Source: Daphnia carinata
Lineage: Eukaryota; Arthropoda; Branchiopoda; Diplostraca; Daphniidae
Assembly (NCBI RefSeq): GCF_022539665.2
Contig: NW_026712542.1
Location: 1 to 25,711, forward strand
Reading direction: 5' to 3'
DNA: 25,711 nucleotides
Part shown: positions 14,069 to 20,060 of the stretch, piece after piece
How positions within the stretch are numbered: position 1 is the stretch's first letter
How the letters are laid out: the number at the start of each line of letters is the position of its first letter
Made by a program: the position numbers and the translations under genes
Notes under the pieces: model-generated
The model's input: the letters and a program-made list of their open reading frames with translations, nothing else
Database searches by the model: none
What the model was told of the DNA's origin: nothing

Positions 14069-15199
14069 GAAAAAATCGGGTTTGCGCCGATTCCGTAGTG
14101 GCCGTGTAAGGCCCATCTCTTGGGTGTTTCCTTCTCTTTCCGAAGTTTGTTCCATCGAGTGGCTTACTTGAATATTTGAGTTTTTCTGCCTAGCTGTCTG
14201 TTCTTCCTCTTCATTCTCTATAATCTCGGTTGTTTCGTCCTCGGCGCTCGTCGATTCACTCCTGTTTTCCTGATGTTTCACCCGTCCGTTATCCGCTGAT
14301 GATCTTTGTGCCAATCCTTCCTGAAGTGTGCTGGTTTGATGAAATAACTTCATACTGACGACATGACCGATTTCGGTTTTGCCGCCTTTTCTCTTCGGCT
14401 GGACTTCGTAGTTAACTGGCGTGGTTTGACGTAGAACTTCGTATGGGCCTATCCATCGATGTAGTAGTTTATCGGAACGTCCTTTTTTCCTTATTGGCTT
14501 GTATATCAGTACCATGTCTCCTGCCTGAAATGTTACTATGCGGTGATGAGCATCATAACCCATTTTTTGTTTCTCTTGTGCGTGCTGTAATCGTGTCCGC
14601 ACAATGTCTCTCGCGATTGATAAGTCACTCATTAGTTGTTCAACGTATGTCTTTTTTGCCAAGTCCGTTGAGAGTCGTGGATTTGGCTGAGCTCCTGTTA
14701 GTAGGTCTATTGGGAGTACTGGTTCTCTACCGTATAGTAGAAAAAATGGCGAAAATCCAGTGGATTCTTGTTGTGCTGTATTATACGCGAAGCAAATGTG
14801 CTGCAATAGTTCATCCCAGTTCTTTTGGTCGTTTGAGACGTACATCGACATCATCGTGGCTAAAGTGTGATTCATGCGTTCCACTTGTCCATTTGCTTGT
14901 GGATGATAACTTGAAGTTGTCTTATGCCTGACTCCCAACTTCTGAAACATGGTTTGCGTAACTTCTGCTAGGAAGCATTTGCCCCGATCCGTTATTATGG
15001 CTTCGGGCATTCCATGACGTAGTGCAATGTATTCCACCAGAAATTTAGTAACGTCTTCTGCCTTGCCCGATGGCAAGGCTTTTAATTCCACCCATTTTGT
15101 CAAATAATCCACTGCTACGATGATCATTTTATTCCCTGAGTCCGATAACGTAAACGGTCCTAGGAGGTCCACCCCCACCTTTTGGAACGGTCTGGCCAC
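12152..15199 (-). CDS. Integrase catalytic core fused in frame to F-like envelope protein (1015 codons)
   Basis: This is the only long intact frame of the element. Residues 1-110 are the rve integrase core, with D11 (VGVDLLGPF), D71 (IITDRG) and E107 (QANGQVER); D71-E107 spans 35 residues, the D-D35-E pattern. W249-IGPYEV is the GPY-type C-terminal module of gypsy integrases. Residues 300-375 are a low-complexity acidic linker. A hydrophobic segment (379-398) then opens an envelope glycoprotein that runs to the end. No stop codon separates Pol from Env. The open frame is bounded upstream by a TAA at 15209-15211 and integrase homology continues beyond it. The GTG at 15197-15199 is therefore only the ORF edge and not a real start. 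Env was probably made from a spliced mRNA or cut from a polyprotein by signal peptidase. Confidence 0.93.
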   Translation of the reverse strand: MARPFQKVGVDLLGPFTLSDSGNKMIIVAVDYLTKWVELKALPSGKAEDVTKFLVEYIALRHGMPEAIITDRGKCFLAEVTQTMFQKLGVRHKTTSSYHPQANGQVERMNHTLATMMSMYVSNDQKNWDELLQHICFAYNTAQQESTGFSPFFLLYGREPVLPIDLLTGAQPNPRLSTDLAKKTYVEQLMSDLSIARDIVRTRLQHAQEKQKMGYDAHHRIVTFQAGDMVLIYKPIRKKGRSDKLLHRWIGPYEVLRQTTPVNYEVQPKRKGGKTEIGHVVSMKLFHQTSTLQEGLAQRSSADNGRVKHQENRSESTSAEDETTEIIENEEEEQTARQKNSNIQVSHSMEQTSEREGNTQEMGLTRPLRNRRKPDFFRAGIIHLLFLLLIGCTFSTSAMMVRDTVIFKEQPGITISESSWTVATDVILQDAEKAVTIVEKHLEELALLAAKHRKDGAKFEKEDGHAAWRDTTSFITASKIENKVLLLSRTLNLSKTRLTTCAITLTGAARAKRGVIDLGGTALKWLFDVSTQADLVELNKKIDAMGNQKQEIVHVLEQHASIINESLQLSRSSVALLQELQQQSTILQKRANDILDHIQAYELAHIQQEQYFAELDSTFESLEQVIGWLQQQIGDWEIGLTTLANGHLPPQIFSPTELERAIKEINKHLPLGWTIPAEELWVIYREARVSVAATHNKFRLFIEIPIYDHAQHFNLFKLVRLTKPTKNGTPGVQITNLPDFLAITADLDTFVELSKDEMSNCRRLDKLCKFHTGFSKRGKRKSCAVALFNNEEAQVKAYCQKQFIQWNGPEVVYLGQNQWAFSATGPHNVVLSRPPDSKQVPSQRLQLPAVGYFEVPQGCTARTEDWIFPASLEGTTTAAAISIHMPDLPEFRPNITNPKMATVVQFPSSNASHLDKFSSMLRQQEKLEAAATLTHNQILNLLDALPTSNYGNYPYEWILAFVILLLSVFGLTGFTLRLAQRLDTHIKDGMQGYETTDHALRGAATEEQRPQDTDF
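14066..14080 (-). promoter_or_regulatory. Predicted 3' splice site for subgenomic env mRNA
   Basis: On the minus strand the sequence CCCGATTTTTTCAG is followed by GGCAGG: a T6 tract directly before CAG, a strong acceptor match. It lies in codons 374-378 of the fused frame, immediately before the Env signal peptide at 379. The acceptor would leave one G of codon 378 on the env exon, so an upstream exon would need to supply two nucleotides of that codon and an initiator ATG. Errantiviruses are known to express env from a spliced subgenomic RNA. I did not find a convincing in-frame donor. Confidence 0.5.
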
Positions 15200-15208
15200 T
15201 TTGATACA

Positions 15209-15490
15209 TTACAGCATCCCACCTGGAAGGAGTTTTGGGCTTTTTCGTGTTTGACACTGTGGGCATGTTTTAACGTACTCCATCACGTCTTTCGCCATGT
15301 CCTCCCAAAAAAAACGGTGCGTAATTTTCTGTAGCGTTTTCTGGATTCCCATATGTCCTGAATACGGATCATTATGACATGCTGTTAACACCATGTGTCT
15401 ATAATCAGGAGGAACGCATAATCGTAGCCATTGTTTTCCCCATTTCGTCTTCTTTTTATACAATTTTCCTTCATCCAGTGAAAAGCACCT
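15209..15490 (-). pseudogene. Integrase N-terminal zinc-binding domain (broken at both ends by stops)
   Basis: The translation between the TGA at 15491-15493 and the TAA at 15209-15211 contains the H2C2 integrase zinc-binding motif: a His in TACHNDPYSGH, a second His in SGHMGIQKT, and the Cys pair in TCPQCQ. It joins in the same frame to the integrase core downstream and to RNase H upstream, so only point nonsense changes separate them. The family role is to bind Zn and help multimerise integrase on LTR ends. As it stands the fragment cannot be translated as part of Pol without readthrough. Confidence 0.88.
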
Positions 15491-16283
15491 TCAGGCCGAT
15501 CTTTGTAATTCCAGTTTTTCAATAAGTTTTCCCCATTTGCTTACTCCACGTTGCTTCTGTGCCAGATCCAATAATATGTCTGTTGACATAAAGTCTGCTT
15601 GGTTATATTGCAGTATTCCAATAGCTATGCACCGATCTTCTGTCTCCGTTTCTGTGATGGGGATTGGGTAGCGAGACAAGCAGTCCGCGTTGGAATGTAG
15701 TTTATCATTCCTATATCTGATCTCTACGTCGTATTCTAGCAGGCACAAACTCCAGCGTGCTAGTCGTCCTGCTAAATCCTTTTTTGTCCTTAGCCAACAG
15801 AGGGCTTCATGATCGGTCACAATTATTACTTTGCAGCCCCACACAAAACTTCTAAATTTCTTCAAACCCCAGATGAGAGCCAGGCATTCTTTCTCAGTAA
15901 TCGAATAATTGACTTCTGATTTTGACATCAGCCGACTGGCGTAAGCCAACGGATATTCTTTTCCGTCTTTGGACTGTGACAATACCGCCCGAATGCCGTA
16001 TCCACAAGCGTCCGTCATGATAATCATCGGTGCTTCATAATCTGGGTGAGCCAATATCGGGGCCGCAGTTAACATTTGTTTCAGATTTATGAAACTTGTT
16101 CGCTGAGCTTCCTCCCAAATAAAAGATGTGCCTTTCTTGGTTAATCTTATCAGTGGTTGGGCTAATTTGGCGAAATTTTTTATATGCCGTCTGTAGTACG
16201 AACAAAGCCCGACAAAGCTTTGAACTCGTCTGATTTTTTCTGCTAATGTTTTTCCCTCGTTGCATTCTGCGAAGTCTGCTACT
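15491..16283 (-). pseudogene. RT thumb/connection and RNase H domain (decayed pol)
   Basis: One frame covers the end of reverse transcriptase (FVGLCSYYRRHIKNFAKLA) and the gypsy-type RNase H. The RNase H keeps IIMTDACGYG with the first catalytic Asp, YSITEKECLAL with the catalytic Glu, VTDHEAL, and the terminal DCLSRYP motif. Within GYGIRAVLSQ an Arg sits where small residues are usual, a likely missense change. The frame ends at a TGA (15491-15493), after which homology continues in the same frame. At the upstream end (about 16282-16286) the RT frame shifts by one nucleotide. Confidence 0.88.
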
Positions 16284-16738
16284 GTGCAATTTTTTCCGGA
16301 TCTGGTGATATGCCTTGTTTAGAAACCACGTGTCCTAGGACTTTCAACGTCGTCATTGCGAATTGGCATTTGTTTCCTTTTAGTTTAAGCCCTGCTTTGG
16401 CTAAGCACGATAATACCAGGTGTAAGCGATGCACGTGAGTTTGAAAATCAGGTGCGTACACCACTACGTCATCTAGGTACACTAGGCATGAATTCCAACG
16501 CAGTCCTCCCAAAATGACGTCCATTGCCCGTTGAAAGGCACTGGGCCCATTCGTTAGTCCGAATGGCAGGACTTTGAATTGATATAATCCGTCTGCTGTG
16601 ATAAACGCCGTCTTTTCTCTGTCTTCTTTTCGCAGTGGAAGTTGATGATATCCTGATTGTAAATCCATTATGGAAAAATATTCCGCGCCTTCTAGTTTGC
16701 TCAGAATATCGTTGATACGGGGTAGAGGGTATACGTCT
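16279..16738 (-). pseudogene. Reverse transcriptase palm/fingers fragment with YLDD active site
   Basis: This frame carries RT from YPLPRINDIL through the first catalytic Asp (FSIMDLQSGYHQL), FGLTNGPSAFQ, and the catalytic YLDD box at 16468-16479, then LGHVVSKQGISPDP. This order and these motifs are typical of Ty3/gypsy RT. It begins where the frame shifts at about 16735-16741 and runs into a TAG at 16279-16281, just past a second frame change. The active-site residues are intact, so breakage is at the level of the reading frame rather than of catalytic residues. Confidence 0.9.
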
Positions 16739-16858
16739 CTCTGTGACCTCGTTTAATCCCCGGTAGTCTACACAGAACCGCTATGATCCATCCTTTTTCT
16801 TTATCAGTACGACTGGCGCTCCCCAAGGGCTCTCTGATCTTTCTATGATGCCAGCTTT
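16738..16858 (-). pseudogene. Reverse transcriptase N-terminal fragment in a shifted frame, with TAG
   Basis: This short stretch reads AGIIERSESPWGAPVVLIKK followed by DGS, a TAG at 16781-16783, then RFCVDYRGLNEVT. These are the classic first two RT blocks of gypsy elements. The stretch is one nucleotide out of frame with both the Gag-protease frame upstream (shift at about 16855-16858) and the palm fragment downstream (shift at about 16735-16741), and contains one nonsense codon. Confidence 0.88.
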
Positions 16859-18780
16859 ATCATGTCTTCTGATAATCCTTGTATGATTTTCCGCGCTTTC
16901 CATGCGCTTGCATTTGGTCGCTGATATATTGGTAACGCTCCCTCTTTGATATTGATTTGATGTTCTGCTGTCGTACAAAATCCCATATCTTTGTCATTCT
17001 TTGCGAAGCATGATAGGTGTCCTTCTAGTAGTGCTAGTAGCGATTTTCGATTTTCGTTTGTTAGTTCACTATTTATTTGTTGTTCCAAATTATCTACTAG
17101 GTTCTTCTCCTCCAACGTCAGCTTGTCGTTGTTTTCTCCGTCCTCTTGTTGTGGAAGCTCCTCCCACTCACACTTGATTATCTTATTGGTATATGGCTGT
17201 ACCGTCCCCAAAGTTGACCCTTCCTTTAGCCACACTGGTACGGCCGATAAATTGGCCAGCGGTATGCACTTCGAATCTGCCGCCAGAATAGCATGACCTG
17301 TTGCCAGCTTTTTAGACACCCATAACTCTGTCGAAGGGGAAAACAACCCAGTTGAAGAGCTATTCTCGTCGCAATTTGTGTTCAGTGTTATCACCGAAAA
17401 TGCCGGAATGATGTAACTAGTTGTGTTACTAATTTTACTGCCAGCCTGAAGACTTTCCTCTTGATCGTGATCATCCTTAAACGGTAGCTCTCCCAATATC
17501 ACTTGCGTTGTGTCACCGGTGTAATCAATTCGAAGTTTTCCGAATTGTTTTAAAAAATCATTCCCCAGCAACAAGTCAATTCCGTCCATTTCCATGATTA
17601 CTGCCCTTCCTTGGGCTGTTGTATTATTATGGGTTATGGTTACCCGGGCTGCTCCTAGCGGCGTTACTTTGGAACCATTTGCTAATACAATGTCCGGGCC
17701 GCCCCAATCCTCCATCACATAATGTGTGCGTCCCAACAATTTTGGCGATATGACGCTGACTGCTGCGCCCGTGTCCACCACTGCCGTTGCTGTGATGTCT
17801 CCACATTTCACCGTCTTTTTGATTAAACGGGATATGTCCGACAACAGTATTGGTACATTCTTCCCCAACTTTTGTTTTATAATCTCACTTGTCTCTTCAC
17901 CACTTTGATCTTCCTGTGTTGACAATGGCTGTGTTGACTGTGCCGTTCCATGGTCCGTTTTGTTAGGAATGTTAATCTTGTTCACATAAAATTGTTGCTC
18001 CAGGTTCGGTAATTCTTCTGCATTCGAGTGTAACGCCACGCTGTTCACCGTTCCTGCTTGCTTGTGTCCTTCCGGCTGATGAAACTGCCTTTGCCTGGCG
18101 TGTTGTTGTTCGCCCTGTTGTCTCATCTGATTCTGTCTTGGGCCTCTGTATAATGCTGACGCTGGGTTCTGGAAGCATCTGTAGTCAAGGTGGCCTATTT
18201 TTGAACAAAATCCGCATACGTATCTTCCCTCGGTCGTCCTTCTATTTCTATCGAATCCATTACTACTGATTTTGCTTTGACCCATTTTAGCCATTTGGAA
18301 TGCCGGTCCTGTAGATAAGTGTAACTGTTTCACCGTTTCGTTTAATTGTTTCAGCGCACTCGTAATTTCTGCTGTTAATGTCGGTTGAGTCACATTCTTG
18401 TTCAGTTTCGTATTTTCCGGCTCCTCTGATAGCGCTCTTAAAGATTGGGCCCAAACTTTCTGGTTCGCCAGAACCATGGCCTCCGTGTGTAACTTGGCCA
18501 GATCTAGAAAGTCAGCCGTAGATGTCGGCTTATGTGGGTAAATTTTTTGCAATAACGATGGTTTTAGACCGCGGTATAGATGTTCTAGTTGATGCTCTTG
18601 TGACATTGTCGGGTTCACCAACCTGCACATATTAATTACGTCGTAGAAATACGACACTATGTCTTCCTCTACGCCTTGTACTCGTTGACGAAGCTTGCTC
18701 TCTTGCACTAGTGTGAAATTAGCCTGCCGAAAGGCCGCTACGAATTGCGATTTTAACCCTGTCGCTGCTGGCAGATTGGG
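16843..18780 (-). pseudogene. Gag C-terminal half, zinc knuckle, protease and start of RT (open frame)
   Basis: This 646-codon open frame lies between the gag TGA (18781-18783) and a TAG (16843-16845) reached after a frameshift. It starts with the C-terminal half of the capsid-like Retrotrans_gag domain. A CCHC zinc knuckle (CGFCSKIGHLDYRC, CX2CX4HX4C, 18175-18216) for RNA binding follows. The aspartic protease has its catalytic DTGA at 17764-17775 and the partner LLLGNDFL. A spacer then leads to the RT entry segment ending IYQRPNASAWKA. Gag and protease share one frame, with no sign of the -1 shift used by many errantiviruses. An ORF caller would begin at a GTG (18706-18708), but homology extends upstream to the TGA. 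Confidence 0.88.
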
Positions 18781-19290
18781 TCATGTTGGGTCTTCCGGGT
18801 TCGGGCGGAGCGGAAGATCCTCCCAGTGATCAGGGTGAGGATGCACCAAAAACCATTTTCTGGCTGCCCCTTCCAAATACATCGTGAAATTCCGCGCTTG
18901 GTCTGCATCTGACCAACGGTTGTACGCTGCCACTATCTCAAAGCGTTCTAACCAATCCATAGGATCTTCCTCCGGGTTTGCTGAAAAAATCGGCGGTGCT
19001 ATGAATTTTTGTACACTTGCCGCCATGTTGCTGGGCCGTGTGTAAAAATTGAGCCGAGATTGCTCTGGTGTCGAGTTTCGTGGTTCACTGATTACTGCGC
19101 GTTCTACTCCACGAACGTCTTCTCTTGACACTGTCGCACTGTCACGTGTGAGGGGTGTTACATTAACAATGACACTACTATCAGGCACTTCCACTTTTTC
19201 TATCAGTTCAGATTGATCAAATAGTTCCGGATGTAACCGTCTACTTGGCGCCCGGCCGCACGTAGGATATCTCCCTGACTGTTTACTCAT
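18781..19290 (-). pseudogene. gag: Gag N-terminal half, ending at an in-frame TGA
   Basis: The first usable ATG of the element is at 19288-19290 (MSKQSGRYP...). The open frame continues upstream without another ATG until the leader, so I chose this start. The 169-residue product ends inside the Retrotrans_gag domain, whose family pattern is seen in FIAPPIFSANPEEDPMDWLE and MYLEGAARKWFLVHPHPDHW. The TGA at 18781-18783 is followed in the same frame by the rest of the domain, so it is a nonsense interruption and not a frame change. The intact protein would build the capsid. Confidence 0.85.
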
Positions 19291-19360
19291 CAGTCGACGC
19301 GAACACTGGAGAATCCCAATAGTTTCGAATCTCAAACAATTCTCCAAAAAATTACGGGAC

Positions 19361-19440
19361 CCTCCCCAACGAAAACTTCCGCTTTGCTGGCCACCTCTTG
19401 TACCAGTTTGCGGCAAACGCACGAAATCAAATGCGATATA
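19361..19440 (-). repeat. Leader duplication, copy 1
   Basis: On the plus strand this copy contains CTTCCGCTTTGCTGGCCACC, TCTTGTACCAGTTTGCGGCA and AATGCGATA. The same words recur with few changes about 112 bp to the right, separated by about 30 bp of AT-rich sequence. Confidence 0.85.
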
Positions 19441-19472
19441 CTGAAAATCCGCACACAACAAAAATAAAGGAA

Positions 19473-19552
19473 CCTTCCCAACAAAAAAAACTTCCGCCTT
19501 GCTGGCCACCTCTTGCACCAGTTTGCGGTAAACGAACGAAATTGAATGCGAT
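19473..19552 (-). repeat. Leader duplication, copy 2
   Basis: The plus strand reads CTTCCGCCTTGCTGGCCACC, TCTTGCACCAGTTTGCGGTA and AATGCGATA, matching copy 1. An A8 run (19483-19490) replaces a shorter A run in copy 1. The copies differ by several substitutions, so the duplication is not brand new. Confidence 0.85.
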
Positions 19553-19623
19553 AAATGGATTTACGGAAAATTCGGTTGACCGACACGGAATCAAATTTAC
19601 GAAGTTCTTTAGGGGCTCGACCT

Positions 19624-19635
19624 GCGTCTCCACCA
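19624..19635 (-). promoter_or_regulatory. Primer-binding site, probably for tRNA-Ala
   Basis: On the minus strand the LTR ends ...CCGTCACA, then AT, then TGGTGGAGACGC. TGG is the complement of the tRNA CCA tail. The next 9 nt are complementary to an acceptor strand GCGTCTCCA, which fits animal tRNA-Ala genes (acceptor ...TCTCCA). The position, 2 nt after a CA-terminated LTR, is canonical for minus-strand DNA priming. The tRNA identity comes from remembered tRNA consensus and has not been searched. Confidence 0.7.
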
Positions 19636-19742
19636 ATTGTGACGGCTACTGCCGCACTCCACTAGAAAAGGACTGACTCACAGCGCTTTTGAACCTGGTG
19701 TATTAATTTCTGCCACACTTAACACTCCACATCCAACTGTCT

Positions 19743-19782
19743 ACTGAGAGCCTCGTCTCACTCGTAGGCCCTCCTATTTAAA
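19743..19782 (-). promoter_or_regulatory. LTR core promoter (TATA-like and initiator-like motifs)
   Basis: On the minus strand TTTAAATA (19782 down to 19775) is followed about 35 nt later by TCAGT (19747-19743), the arthropod-type initiator word. The spacing is slightly longer than the usual 25-30 nt. If right, RNA starts near 19745 and R-U5 is about 108 nt long. Confidence 0.5.
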
Positions 19783-19829
19783 GCAAAAGGGTCGTTACCC
19801 GCTAGGGTGACGCGGGAAGTAAAGGAGAT

Positions 19830-19856
19830 GGTCACGTAGATAACCTCTACGTGACC
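19830..19856. repeat. U3 inverted repeat 1 (perfect 10-bp arms)
   Basis: GGTCACGTAG (19830-19839) and CTACGTGACC (19847-19856) are exact reverse complements around a 7-nt loop. The core CACGTAG/CTACGTG resembles bHLH or bZIP-type half sites. It lies about 50 bp upstream of the TATA-like box. Confidence 0.9.
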
Positions 19857-19902
19857 GTTCGAATAGAAAGCGCATAGAAGGGGTAAGCTCTTCCAATAAG
19901 AT

Positions 19903-19928
19903 GGTCAAGCAGATAATTCTACTTGACC
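19903..19928. repeat. U3 inverted repeat 2 (9 of 10 arm pairs)
   Basis: GGTCAAGCAG (19903-19912) pairs with CTACTTGACC (19919-19928) at nine of ten positions around ATAATT. It is a diverged relative of repeat 1 (same GGTCA...TGACC outer arms), which suggests duplication of a palindromic control element. Confidence 0.85.
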
Positions 19929-19984
19929 TTACGGAAGTGAAAGCGGAGAAAAAGGGTTGGGGCTGATGTACGAGACGTTCCCAG

Positions 19985-20011
19985 CACGTGGATGTCCTCG
20001 GACTCCACGTG
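19985..20011. repeat. U3 inverted repeat 3 with CACGTG E-boxes
   Basis: CACGTGGA (19985-19992) and TCCACGTG (20004-20011) are exact inverted arms, each containing the palindromic E-box CACGTG. The unit CACGTGGATGTCC recurs exactly 36 bp away at 20021-20033. Confidence 0.9.
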
Positions 20012-20020
20012 TCCCTCGAA

Positions 20021-20045
20021 CACGTGGATGTCCTCCGTCCACGTT
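20021..20045. repeat. U3 inverted repeat 4 (partial duplicate of repeat 3)
   Basis: CACGTGGA (20021-20028) faces TCCACGTT (20038-20045), giving at least 6 perfect arm pairs and one more E-box. It forms an imperfect tandem pair of about 35 bp with repeat 3 and lies at the outer edge of the LTR, so further copies may have been cut off. Confidence 0.8.
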
Positions 20046-20055
20046 GAATGTGATG

Positions 20056-20060
20056 ATGTA
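20056..20060. repeat. Putative target-site duplication, right copy (ATGTA)
   Basis: The satellite restarts with ATGTAGATCATGAAACTG, exactly overlapping the last 5 nt of the left flank (12127-12131) in monomer phase. Just inside, TTGAATGT at 20044-20051 also resembles satellite, so the precise edge carries some doubt. Confidence 0.6.

Larger units (their letters stand above)
19291..19623 (-). other. Leader (5' untranslated) region between primer-binding site and gag
   Basis: About 330 bp separate the primer-binding site from the gag ATG. No other ATG-led domain is seen. It holds an imperfect direct duplication (19361-19440 and 19473-19552). Packaging signals and a splice donor for env would be expected here, but none is strong enough to call. 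Confidence 0.7.
12132..20055 (-). mobile_element. Ty3/gypsy (errantivirus-like) retroelement with envelope, single LTR, decayed
   Basis: This is a 7.9-kb minus-strand element inserted in a satellite monomer. In order from the right it has LTR (about 418 bp), primer-binding site, leader, gag, protease, RT, RNase H, integrase, env and polypurine tract. The order RT-RNase H-integrase and the GPY-type integrase C-terminus place it in Ty3/gypsy (Metaviridae). The F-like Env makes it errantivirus-like. Only one LTR is present: at the env side just 6 nt follow the polypurine tract before satellite DNA begins. Coding capacity is broken by an in-frame TGA in gag, three frame changes and a TAG in RT, and a TGA and a TAA before the integrase core. 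Integrase core to Env stays open for over 3 kb. It cannot be autonomous as it stands. Confidence 0.93.
19638..20055 (-). repeat. 5' LTR (only LTR of the element; U3 start probably displaced)
   Basis: The boundary with the primer-binding site is clear: the minus strand ends CCGTCACA at 19638. Going outward the LTR has an Inr-like TCAGT, a TATA-like TTTAAATA, and a U3 with four inverted repeats. The outer end reads CATCACATTCAACGTGG on the minus strand and lacks the usual TG start. No second copy of any part of this sequence is found at the env end beyond a possible 6-nt U3 start. The outer edge is set by the in-phase satellite and the ATGTA repeat. An alternative edge a few nt further in (20043) is possible because TTGAATGT there also resembles satellite. 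Confidence 0.75.

Noticed and set aside
16035-16289. 84-codon minus-strand ORF overlapping the RT thumb region
   Set aside because: It is an off-frame shadow; the RT motifs are in the neighbouring frame.
19332-19676. Small ORFs in the leader on both strands
   Set aside because: They follow the leader duplication, have no recognisable domain, and the extension upstream of the gag ATG uses non-ATG starts only.
20022-20022. Alternative LTR start at TGTTCG on the minus strand
   Set aside because: It would match the 5-nt start after the polypurine tract, but the 33 bp outside it continue the same E-box tandem repeat and are not satellite, so they seem to belong to the LTR.
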